Below, piece after piece: positions 10,384 to 20,612 of a stretch of DNA of 64,000 nucleotides. The translations under genes and the position numbers were made by a program. The notes under the pieces were generated by a model. It was given only the letters and a program-made list of their open reading frames with translations, was not told the origin of the DNA and ran no database searches. The DNA comes from Sorghum bicolor (Eukaryota > Streptophyta > Magnoliopsida > Poales > Poaceae). Positions within the stretch are counted from its first letter, which is position 1. Each line of letters opens with the position of its first letter. The DNA is taken from positions 30,335,007 through 30,399,006 of the forward strand of contig NC_012877.2 in NCBI RefSeq assembly GCF_000003195.3. The letters are read 5' to 3'.

Positions 10384-10862
10384 TCAGTCAGCGGCACGAT
10401 CCTCACCGCCCTCGCCTCCGCCCGAACTAGCCTCAGGAGGGAGCACCTCAGGCTCGAAGAGCTTGGCCAACCTTTCCCCAGGAGCCTCCGCGTCGTCGAT
10501 CAAGGCATGGAGCCTCTCCTCGTTCTCCGCGTCGGTCTTGGAAATGTCGGTGACGAAGCCATGGGACACCACCTCCATGTCGTAGGAGAAGCCCGAGCAG
10601 ACAACCGCCATCGCCCGCTTCACCCCGATGTGGAGGGCGTCCCGCACCCGATCTCGCAGCGTTGCGCCTATGTAGCACAACTGGTCGATCAGGGCGTCGC
10701 CTCGAGCGTCCTCCCTCGACTCATCCATAGGCTCGACCTCCCAAGAGGTCGAGAGATCGCTTATCGCCGTCCGCACTCGACGGTTCAAAGCAACCTCAGC
10801 CTCGAGCTGAGCCTTGGCGTTGCGAGCCTCGGCTTGGGCGGCCAGGAGTTCGTCCTTGAGCC
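10384..10862 (-). CDS. Antisense gene exon 6 (C-terminal domain)
   Basis: 479 nt including the TGA stop, the same length as its Tat-2 counterpart (44830-45308). The acceptor is ATTTATAG. It encodes a short helical segment, a compact region with 'MAVVCSGFSYDME' and an acidic tail. Confidence 0.8.
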
Positions 10863-13800
10863 CTATAAATGCCAATACAAAGAAGCTTTAGGAAAAACTC
10901 AAGCACACCTCGAAAAGGAAATTCGACAAAGGAAACATACCTTTGATGCTCTCCTCTAGGGCCGTGTTCTCGCCGACCAATCTGGTGTTGGCACGCTCGA
11001 TCTCTCTATTGGAGCGCGCCAGCTCAGTATTGGCGACACGGAGATCTTCGATCACCCTGCCAGCCTGAGCGACGGCTCCACTCTTCTCCAGCAATTCTCC
11101 CTTCAGACGCTCGACGTCGTCAGAGAGACTGCGGGATCGAGCTCGCTCCATCTCGAGGTCTTCGAGGGCCTTCTTCTTTGTGTCCTCGGCGGCACCCCTG
11201 GCGACCTCATTGTCCACGAACGCCACTTTCATCTTTTGGAAGGTATCGCGGAGGGAGTCCAGGTCGGTTTGGAGAAGGCCCTTCTCCTTGTCCAGGTCCG
11301 CAATGACGCTCTTGTAGGACTGGGCCTCCTCCCGGGCTCTGGACGCGGCCTCCTCGACCGTAAGAGCCCGCTCCCGTAGCTGCATCGCCTCCTCCTCCGC
11401 CTTCTTCGAGACCTCCCGGGCCTCGGCCAAAGCAGCCTCCCTCGCCTTCTTCTCCTCCTCGAGTGCTATGAGATCTTTGTAAGCTTTAAGCAGCTTTTCC
11501 TGCGACTCGAGGAGTTGATCCTTGAGGAGGGGAAGCTGCTCCCATCCGCCCCTCGTGGCATGTATGAAGCTGGACTTGATTCGAGAGGTCTCTTTCATAT
11601 CCTGCGAATCAGGGGTCGGATGGATTAGAATACAGAAACCAGAAAGCACCATAAAGATTGGAGTTTGAGAGACACTTACAAAATAAGCTGGCCCGAGCCC
11701 GTTGTTGATGACGTCCGATAGGAGCCCCACCACGTGTTTCATCCAAAGGCGGAGCTCCTCGACATGCTCCCACTTCTCGACCTCCTTCTTGTCCTCGAGG
11801 AAAATATTGGGCTCGGACGGGTCGGTGGAAGCTCGGATACGAATCCGATCGGGACACCAGTTCTCCATCTCCCGATCAGCCCGCACCTTGACGCCGCAGA
11901 GAAAGTTCTCGACGGTCTCGAGGGAACCCCCGTGGCGCAAGAACAGGTCGGCGAGGCAAGGGAACCGCCCGTCGTCGTCCACCATCTTCCACGTACCGTC
12001 CTTGCTCCCAGACGACCCGATCTCATCCTCCTCAGAGGGAAAGCGGTCCTCCCATGCTCGACGCTCCCGGAGGAACCCTGGGGCGATCCCGTCCATGCCG
12101 TAGATCGTCCTTTTGATCTCGGACTCGGGGTCGGTGGGGGTGCGCATCATGCAGGCGAGCGCCACCACTCCGTCCGCTCGCCCCGACTCTGCCCGGATCG
12201 CGGCAGGCGCCGCCGGGAGGAGCCACGCTGGGGTGGGAGGTCCGTACACCAGCAAATTTCCCTCTTGATCGCCGGGCTCTTGCGACGCCAGTGGCGCCGG
12301 TTCGGCCAAACCTTGAGGCGGGGGCTCGAGTGGCTCGTCCTCTTGGCCCCCCAGCTGCTGTTGCTGCCCCAGCTGCTGCTGCTGCTCCTCCTGCTGATGC
12401 TGCAGCTGCTCCTCCGGCTGGGGTCGCTGCTGCTGCTGCTCCAGTGACGGCTGCGTCGTCTCGCGCTCCCGCTCCTCCTCCTCCACCATCTTCCTTTGCG
12501 CCTCGAGAGCTCGAAGGCCTGCAGGCCAGGGAGTCCGTCCCGCGACGTTGGGGGTCGATGCTTCTTCCTCCATAGGTCGAGCGCCCCCAGACGCTTCGTT
12601 GCCATCAGACGTATCGCTGATGGTGATGGGTTCCTCCTCGACCCCCAATCGAGAGGGCTCGGGGGCTCCCTCTGACACTCGCGTCTGGGGGGCCGCATCA
12701 TGAGTCGGCGGCGGCGGAGTAGGCGCGGGACGAGATGAAGCCCTCTCGACGCCGGCTGGAGGTTGGGTGCTGGATGAGCCTACAAAACAAAGGGTAAGGG
12801 TCAGACGTTATGATAACCAACGCAAGAATATCGCGACGCCCGGGAATTAACTACGAACCTGGTTCCGTGGAGGCGGCACCCATTCTGAGCCTCTTGGCCA
12901 TAGACGGTTGGGCCTGCTCAAGGGTCCGCTTCAGCCTGAGAAAAGGTCGGCATATGAGGAAAGGTGGAAGAATGGGAAGACAAAAACCGCAACATCAAAA
13001 ACGGCTTACCCCACGGGGAGAACGGCTCGCCTTCCGCCACCCCGACCAGCGGGCCTCGAGCCACCCCGCGTCGGGGCTCCGGGCCCCTCGAGGGCACGAA
13101 CCGGCTTAGGTACGTCGGTCCCCGCCTGGCGGACGCCGGGACCCGCGCTCTTACGGCCGGCGTCTCCTCTCTCAGAGGCCGCGGCGCGACCACGGGTTAG
13201 CGGCCCCGACGCCTGGGACCTAGCCGGATCGCTCTCCCTGGGCACCGGGGGAGGGCGCGGTGCGTCTTGTCCCGCCTTGGGCGCGGGAGGGGTGTCGGCC
13301 CGGGGACGACGAGATCCGCTCGGACCCTCCTCTGGCGCCTCTGTCCGGAGGGCGTCGGCGTCGCCTCGAGGCGGGTCCTCGAGAATCCGATCGAGGCGCG
13401 ACGCCATCCCCTCGGAGTCGTCGCTGTCCTCGTCGTCATCGTCGTCATCATTGGGGGATTCTTCCTCAGGCTCCCCCCTCTGCCTGGATTTGGCTCGACG
13501 CGCCTCTAATGCTTGGCGGTCGAGGTTCTTCTTCTTCTCCCCCTTCTTTGCGGAGTCCTTGGCAGACTTCTGCTTTTCGGCGGATTGGCGCCGTTTGTCG
13601 CGATCGACCTCGTCCTCCTTTACCGGAGGCCTCGAGGACCGGACATCAATCCGACCCTGCCAAAACTAAGGTAGACTTAGAAAAAAGATAGGGGAGAAAG
13701 GAAACCCAGAATCGGGGATGCGCGTAAGAAGAAAGCGTACCAGATCGATCGAGCCTGCGTCAGGTCTCATGGGGAAGCCGTTGACATGCTCCGGCTGAAA

Positions 13801-14673
13801 ATCACCGGCAATTGCGGCCCTGACTCGGGCCGCGACTTCGTCGTCCGCCGGAGGCTCGTTGGACATCCGACATGCCTCGAGGTCCCGAGATGAGACGCCA
13901 GGGCCCATCTCGTCCATCCTCAACGGTCGTGACATCAGAGGGAGAACTCTCCGATGATGGACGGCCGAGAGGACGAGGGCGGCGGTCAAACCTTCCTGGC
14001 GAAGCTTCTTCAGGGCGTCGAGGAGAGGGTCGAGCCGAGACTGATGAGCTTGGACGACGCCGTACGTCCAGTCCGCTGGACGCTCCAAGATCAGACGGCC
14101 CGAGTAGGAAGGCAGGAGGTTGTCGTCGTTCCGCAGGTAGAACCATTGGGAGTCCCAGCCGGCGTGGTTGGTCGACAACCCTACCGGGATGTACTCCCGC
14201 GGCCGGTCCGTCTTCCCCGTCTTCTGCACCAGATTGAGGCAACCCGCCCGCACGGGCTTCCTTACGCCCGTGGTTCCGGTGGGGGCGTGAAACAGCTCGC
14301 CCCTTTAGAGGTGGAGCCACAGCTCCCAGTGCGGCATCATCCCCAGGAAGCCCTCACACACGGCGGCGAAGACCGCCGCTACGGTGATGGCGTTCGGAGA
14401 GAAGTGTTGGAGCTCCACCCCATAATGGAAGCAGAGGGCCCGCATGAAGCGGCTTGGGGGCGCGCCCAGACCGTGGCGGTGAAACTTGGCGAACGACACC
14501 ACGTAGCCCTCGGGCGGCTGAGGCGCCCTGTGACTTGCCGGCGGCGCGATCCACTCTGGCGACGACAGCGAGGTGCGGCGGCGCAGCAGTCCCTCCCTCT
14601 CAAGCTCTAACAGCCAGCGCTCCGTCATCGACGACGGGCGCCAGTCGTCGGCGGCGACGAGTCTTACAGGCAT
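10384..14673 (-). CDS. Tat-1 antisense gene: six exons, PF04195-like domain plus coiled coil
   Basis: On the strand opposite gag-pol, six exons can be chained by GT...AG introns of about 74-85 nt. The exons are 13741-14673, 13010-13656, 12859-12935, 11680-12779, 10941-11601 and 10384-10862. Their lengths sum to 3897 nt, exactly 1299 codons, and the phase is kept across all five junctions. The only break is an in-frame TAA at codon 123 (14305-14307). The N-terminal part (about residues 25-250) resembles the plant family 'putative gypsy type transposon' (PF04195), judged by recall of motifs such as 'GYVVSFAKFH' and 'HYGVELQHFSPN'. A glutamine-rich linker lies at about 670-705 and a charged heptad-type coiled coil at about 940-1135. 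Function unknown. Antisense ORFs after pol are known in the Tat lineage; this structure is my reading of the sequence. Confidence 0.8.
10941..11601 (-). CDS. Antisense gene exon 5 (coiled coil)
   Basis: 661 nt, the same length as its Tat-2 counterpart (45384-46044). The acceptor is TTCGCAG and the donor GTATG. It encodes a Glu/Lys/Leu/Ala-rich heptad pattern of over 150 residues typical of a long parallel coiled coil. Confidence 0.82.
11680..12779 (-). CDS. Antisense gene exon 4 (Gln-rich linker and conserved middle domain)
   Basis: 1100 nt. The acceptor is TTTTGTAG and the donor GTAAGTG, a near-consensus site. Contains long Gln runs at about 12330-12440, then an ordered-looking region around 'NWCPDRIRIRAS' and 'LWMKHVVGLLSD'. 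The last 145 nt are also present in Tat-2 (46121-46265). Confidence 0.78.
12859..12935 (-). CDS. Antisense gene exon 3 (77-nt micro-exon)
   Basis: The acceptor is TTTTCTCAG and the donor GTTCGTAG. Its 77 nt are needed to keep the frame between exons 2 and 4. This is the least certain exon. Confidence 0.55.
13010..13656 (-). CDS. Antisense gene exon 2 (basic/acidic linker)
   Basis: 647 nt. The acceptor is ...TTGGCAG and the donor GTAAGC. It encodes a Lys/Arg-rich stretch, then an Asp/Glu run around 13420-13445, then a Pro/Arg/Gly-rich low-complexity region. Confidence 0.7.
13741..14673 (-). CDS. Antisense gene exon 1 (PF04195-like domain)
   Basis: 933 nt, 311 codons, starting at ATG (14671-14673) and ending before the donor GTACGC at 13735-13740. 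TAA at 14305-14307 interrupts it; the same frame continues open for a further 188 codons to the donor. The start is about 133 nt downstream of a minus-strand TATA box. Confidence 0.78.
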
Positions 14674-14805
14674 CTCGGCTAAAGGGACGGTGGGTTCGCT
14701 ACAGCTCGAGGGGGCGTGTGCGCGTGAGATGGCGAGAAAGCAAAGGCAGCGAAGGAATAAGAGCGAGAAGGCGGAAGGGAGAGGAACGGCGGTGACGCGA
14801 CGACG

Positions 14806-14814
14806 TATTTATAG
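14806..14814 (-). promoter_or_regulatory. TATA box of the antisense gene
   Basis: Read on the minus strand this is CTATAAATA, a strong plant TATA match, about 133 nt upstream of the antisense ATG. This predicts a 5' leader of roughly 100 nt and a promoter independent of the LTRs. Confidence 0.65.
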
Positions 14815-15505
14815 GCAGCTGTCCGCCAACGGACAGATCCGAGAAGTAAGGTAACTCCCCCCATAAATGCGCCGCCTGACAGTCCTCTCTCTCTCCTCAC
14901 AGGCCGGACTCTCCGAATTCCTCGCCGATACGGTGTCGTAACGTCATCCGCCTAAAAAGGCGCGCCCAACGGGCAGAAAGGCGAACCGCCATGGCCGTTT
15001 CCTTCCCTCGTAAGCCAAGGGACGTAACCACAAAAGTCTCGAGAGGTCGATGGCTGGCCCGCCAAAAGGGTTCGACAGCCGATCTCGAGCGCCAGAGTCA
15101 GGGATCCCCAGCGAGCGGTCGAAGATCGAGGCCCGCCTCGAGGACTCGCTGGCGATGTTCAAGGTAGGGTCGAGACAGTCGAGAGGAATCCCCCCGACGG
15201 GAGGCATCGAGCCGCCGGTCTCTATCGAATGAGACTGGTATCCCCGACCACGTCGACCCTGCTTTATGAGGACGCCTCCGGGCTACAGCTGACCCCCTCG
15301 AAAGGGGCACAGGTTCTCACTTGGACTACCCGCTAGGAACTCAATTTGGGATGGAAGACGCTCGCTCTATCGAGAGTACGTCGAAACCCCCGGGCAAAAA
15401 CGAGCCAGTCAGAATCTTCCACCACTGGTGTCGAAAGCGTTTCTGCGAATTAGACAACATAACCCTCGAAGGAGTCAAAAACTCCTCCGAGGGCTCGGGG
15501 GCTAC
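14815..15505. other. Tat-1 3' non-coding region with polypurine tract
   Basis: No convincing ORF. It holds sequence upstream of the antisense promoter and ends in a purine-rich tract 'gagggctcgggggctac' (about 15489-15505) touching the 3' LTR, the expected place of plus-strand priming. Confidence 0.6.
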
Positions 15506-16550
15506 TGTCGAGGGTATCGGTAAGGGGTACCCTCAGCGACGCGCATTATGAGATTGCCCGTACGAAGGTCGAGACCCTCGATTCGACGCTCTGATCTTAC
15601 GTATGCGCCGCCATCGACGGTCGCAGCCTCGAAGACGGAAATAGCGTCGAGCGAATCGGTCAGGGCTCGAGCGACGACTGCCGTCGAAAATAGAAGCGGG
15701 CTCGAGCGAACCGAGAGGCGTCGGGCGCAAGGACACTGTCCGCCGCCTGACGCGCGCACACGGGCCGGAGCATTAAATGCACCTGACACTTCCCCACCTA
15801 ACACACGGGTCACGGAAGGCGTGATAGGGAACAAGCTTCTGTCCCATCGTTCTTTTTGCAGCCTTCCCACCGAACGACCCAGGGCGTGTCAGGACGCAGG
15901 AAACAAGGATGGAACGTCTAATCGGGACCCCCTCGAGACACCCAAGGTCAGCGCTCCAGATATCAGCATATTACACGGCGTCCGACCCTCGACCGAACAG
16001 GGTCCCTTCCTAGGGACAAGTTGGGCGTCGACTGACAACACCACAGCTACCCCGCCGGATCCGCCACCATACCGTACAAGCATGCGACCTCAGAACCAGC
16101 ACAAGGCGGCTGGCAGGGCAGAACGCAGGAGCACGCGTAATCATCACCGGGCTATCAAGATGGGACGGCTCGAGGCCATGCCGTACGGAAGCCTCGAGTA
16201 GGTCAGCGCTCCATGCGGCTATCGATCCCTACTCTAACATCTACGCATGTACCCTGTGTCTCTCCTTGGAGCTATAAAAGGAGAAACTCAGGAATAGAAG
16301 GGGGGGACATCACAACACAAGACCACGCTCATACGTAGTAAAGCTCCACACTTCATACCACACTTGTATTCGCCCCTGTACAAGCACTTAGGTGCAAGAT
16401 AATACAAACTCTCTCCCCCCGCTGGACGTAGGGCCTTCTCTTGCCCGAACCAGGATAAATCTCTGTGTCTTCTTGCATCACCATCCGGAAAAGGGAGCAC
16501 GCATACAAATTTACTCGTTGGTGTGACCCCCCGGGGGAAAAACACCGACA
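15506..16550 (+). repeat. Tat-1 3' LTR
   Basis: 1045 bp, TGTCG...CGACA, with TATAAAAG at 16273-16280. It ends precisely at CA and is followed directly by satellite 'catcggcaag'. Confidence 0.95.
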
Positions 16551-17165
16551 CATCGGCAAGTTCCACAACGATTTCTAAGCCTATGGTGCACTGGGCACAA
16601 ACCATGCAACTATCTTGCACCGAAACTAATACTATCTCCAACTAGACCGAAGCGAGATTCCATATGATACACTTCATCTAGTTAGTTCCATCGGGTGCAT
16701 CTACAGTTACATCGGGTGTGTCCAAATTGATTTATGAGCATATGGTATGTTCCATGCAAACCGTGCACCTATCTTGCATCAAGATTAGAACTATCTCCAA
16801 ATAGACAGAACCAAGATTCCACATGAGCCTCTTCACCAAGGAGTATCATCGCGTGCGTCCAAAATAGTTTCTTAGCCTATGGTGCATTAGGCACAAAACG
16901 TGAATCTATCTTGCACCGAAACTAACACTATCTCTAAAGAGACCGAAGTGAGATTCTATATGACACACGTCATCTAGGAGTTCTATTGGGTGCTTCCAAA
17001 TATATTTTGAAGCATATGGTAATGTTCCATGCAATTCGTGCACCTATCTGGCATCAAGATTAGCACTATGTCCAAACAAAAGCAAACTAAGGTTCCACTT
17101 CAGCCCCTTTACCCAGGAGTATCTTCGGGTGCATCCAAAATGGTTTCTTAGCCTATGATGCATTA
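16551..17165. repeat. Satellite segment duplicated across Tat-1 (right copy)
   Basis: 615 bp colinear with 4496-5110, three substitutions, no indels. After 17165 the satellite continues ('ggcacaaactg'), whereas the left copy is followed by the LTR-like fragment. Confidence 0.85.
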
Positions 17166-19880
17166 GGCACAAACTGTGTACCTATCTTGCACTAAAACTA
17201 ACTCTGTCTCCAAACAGACTGAAGTGAGATTCCATATGACACATGTCATCTAGGAGTTCTATTGGGGTGCGTCCAAATGGATCTCTTAGCATATGGTATG
17301 TTCCATGCAAACCGTGCACCTATCTTGCATCAAGATTAGCACTATCTCCAAACAGATCGAACCGACCTTCCACTTGAGCCGCTTCACCTAGGATTATCAT
17401 CGGGTGCTTCCATAATGGCTTCTGAGCCTATGGTGCATTATGCGCAAACCGTGCACCAAACTTGCACCTAAACTAACACTGTCTCTAAACAGATTGAAGC
17501 GAGATTTCATATGACACACATGATATAGGAGTTTTATCTGGTGCGTCCAAATTGATTTATGAGAATATGGTATGTTCCACGCAAACCGTACACCTATCTT
17601 TCATAAAGATTAGCAGTATCTCCAAAAAGACCGAACCGAGCTTTCACTTGAGCCTCTTCACCTAGGAGTACCATCGGGAACTTCCACAACGATTTCTGAG
17701 TCTATGGTGGACTGGGCACAGACCATGCAACTATCTTGCACCGAAACTAATACTATCTCCAACTGGGCTGAAGCGAGATTCCATATGATACACTTCATCT
17801 AGTAGTTCCATCAGGTGCATCTACAGTTCCATCGGATGTGTCCAAATTGATTTTTGAGCATATGGTATGTTCCTTGCAAACCGTGCACCTATCTTGCATC
17901 AAGATTAGAACTATCTCCAAAGAGACAGAACCAAGATTCCACTTGAGCCTCTTCACCAAGGAGTACCATTGTGTACGTCCAAAATAGTTTCTTAGCCTAT
18001 GGTTCATTAGGCACAAACTGTGTACCTATCTTGCACCGAAACTAACACTATCTTCAAAGAGACTGAAGTGGGATTCGATATGACACACGTCATCTAGGAG
18101 TTCTATTGGGTGCTTCCAAATATATTTCTAAGCATAAGTTACGTTCCATGCAATTCGTGCACCTATCTTGCATCTAGATTAGCACTATCTCCAAACAAAA
18201 GCAAACTAAGCTTCCACTTGAGCCCCTTTACCCAGGAGTATCATTGGGTGCATCCAAAATGGTTTCTTAGCCTATGATGCATTAGGCGCAAACTGTGTAC
18301 CTATCTTGCACCAAAACTAACTATCTCCAAACAGACCAAACCGAGATTTCATATGACACATATCATCTAGGAGTTCTATTGGGGTGTGTCCAAATAGATT
18401 TCTTTGCATATGGTATGTTCCATGCAAACCGTGCACCTATCTTGCATCAAGATTAGAACTATCTCCAAACAGATCGAACCCACCTTCCACATGAGCCTCT
18501 TCACCTAGGATCATCGGGTGCTTCCATAATGGTTTCTGAGCCCATGGTGCATTATGCGCAAACCATGCACCAATCTTGCACCTAAACTAACACTGTCTCC
18601 AAACAGACTGAAGCGAGATTCCATATGACACATATGATTTAGCAGTTCTATCGGGTGCGTCGAAATTAACTTCTGAGAATATTCTACGTTCCATGCAAAC
18701 CGTACACGTAGCTCCCATCAAGATTAGCACTATCTCCAAACAGACAGAACCAAGATTCCACATGAGCCTCTTCACCAAGGAGTACCATCGCGTGTGTCCA
18801 AAATAGTTTCTTAGCCTATGGTGCATTAGGCACAAACTGTGTACCTATCTTGCACCGAAACTAACACTACCTCCAAAGAGACTGAAGTGAGATTCTATAT
18901 GACACATGTCATCTAGGAGTTCTATTGGGTGCTTCCAAATATATTTCTAAGCATACGTTACGTTCCATGCAATTCGTGCACCTATCTTGCATCTAGATTA
19001 GCACTATCTCCAAACAAAAGCAAACTGAGCTTCCACTTGAGCCCCTTTACCCAGGAGTATCATCGGGTGCATCCAAAAATGTTTCTCAGCCTATGATGCA
19101 TTAGGCGAAAACTGTGTACCTATCTTGCACCAAAACTAACTATCTCCAAACAGACCAAAGCGAGATTTCATATGACACATATCATCTAGGAGTTCTATTG
19201 GGGTGCGTCCAAATGGATTTCTTAGCATATGGTATGTTCCATGCAAATCGTGCACCTATCTTGCATCAAGATTAGCACTACCACCAAACAAATCGAACCG
19301 ACCATCCACTTGAGCCTTTTCACCTAGGATTATCATCGGGTGCTTCCATAATGGTTTCTGAGCCTATGGTGTATTATGCGCAAACCATACACCAATCTTG
19401 CACCTAAACTAACATTGTCTCTAAACAGATTGAAGCAAGATTTCATATGACACACATGATCTAGGAGTTCTATCGGGTGCGTCCAAATTGATTTATGAGA
19501 ATATGGTATGTTCCACGCAAACCGTACACCTATCTTTCATCAAGATTAGCACTATCTCCAAACAGACCGAACCGAGCTTTCACTTGAGCCTCTTCACCTA
19601 GGAGTACCATCGGCAAGTTCCACAACGATTTCTGAGCCTATGGTGCACTGGGCACAAACCATGCAACTATCTTGCACCGAAACTAATACTATCTCCAACT
19701 AGACCGAAGCGAGATTCCATATGATACACTTCATCTATTTAGTTCCATCGGGTGCATCTACAGTTACATTGGGTGTGTCCAAATTAATTTCTGAGCATAT
19801 GGTATGTTCCATGCAAACCGTGCACCTATCTTGCATCAAGATTAGAACTATCTCCAAATAGACAGAACCAAGATTCCACA

Positions 19881-19885
19881 TGAGC
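19881..19885. other. Left target-site duplication of LARD-B
   Basis: TGAGC, repeated at 35067-35071. Removing the element and one copy restores a normal monomer ('ccacatgagcctctt') and an exact 1117-bp marker spacing (19754 to 36057). Confidence 0.95.
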
Positions 19886-20591
19886 TGTCACGGAACCGTC
19901 CAAATTATAAGAGCACAAGTACAAAAACAACCGCCGAAGTGATCAATTTATCATACTTGAGCCCATATAATTCCGGTAGTCCATCAAAATCACGAGAGAT
20001 TTCAAACCAACCAACATACAAGCCAAGATCGTAGTGATTCAACATAACAAGTCACACGTTACATGCATTTCACGAGTAGTTCAAGTATATCGGAGTTCGA
20101 TAAGATTATTACAACTCAAGTTTACAAATAGTGGAAGCAAAGTAATTTGAAACCAATATCACTTTTATTTCAAATACATGCCAGTACCATGGTCCATTCC
20201 AACAAAAGCATCATAGATGAGGTAAGTAGGAAGGATCATGCCCATGATCTTACTCCTTCCCTAAAGCAGGAGTCATCCAAATCTTGCAGTATCTATGATA
20301 CATCACAACCTGCAACAAGTGGGAATAAACCCTGAGTACGAGAATGTACTCAGCTAGACTTACCCGTCATAAACCAGAAATAAATGACACCAAGGAGTAT
20401 GCAAGGCTGATATATAAGTGGAGTTTTTGGACAACATTTTGCATAAAAAGCTTAAGTATAAATAGTTAAACCTTTCTTATTTAGCATCCATTTAATTCTC
20501 ATTAACCTATTAACTAGATTAGCACCTGTACTAAGCAATCACTTGATTAATATCAATCAATAATAACCATATCAGGTTTATCAAGGCCGTG

Positions 20592-20612
20592 ATCATCATC
20601 ATCATCATCATC
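20592..20612. repeat. (ATC)7 microsatellite
   Basis: Seven ATC units; the corresponding place in the other LTR (30243 on) has five. Confidence 0.9.

Larger units (their letters stand above)
5344..16550 (+). mobile_element. Tat-1: Tat-lineage Ty3/gypsy element, internally deleted
   Basis: 11,207-bp element with two LTRs of exactly 1045 bp that begin TGTCG and end CGACA. A primer-binding site follows the 5' LTR and a purine-rich tract precedes the 3' LTR. Order: gag (6447-8246), deletion scar, C-terminal archaeal-type RNase H plus integrase (8294-9829), antisense gene (10384-14673, minus). Integrase at the end of pol, dual RNase H (seen complete in Tat-2) and an antisense ORF after pol place it in the Tat lineage (RIRE2/Retand-like); that placement is established knowledge applied by inspection. 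LTR pairs differ at about nine sites (0.9%), implying a recent insertion. Flanking 5-mers differ (acatt left, catcg right), so it lacks a target duplication. Without protease and RT it is non-autonomous. Confidence 0.9.
16551..19885. repeat. 137-bp satellite array, block 2
   Basis: Continues the same HOR. The 21-bp marker occurs at 16697, 17817 and 19754. The first spacing is 1120 bp. The second is 1937 bp, which is two units minus about 297 bp. A hybrid monomer at about 18640-18760 begins as type G and ends as type A, so a crossover in monomer register removed about two monomers and one marker. Confidence 0.92.

Noticed and set aside
11734..12447. 237-codon plus-strand ORF
   Set aside because: Shadow of the GC-rich antisense exon; leucine runs mirror the glutamine codons on the minus strand.
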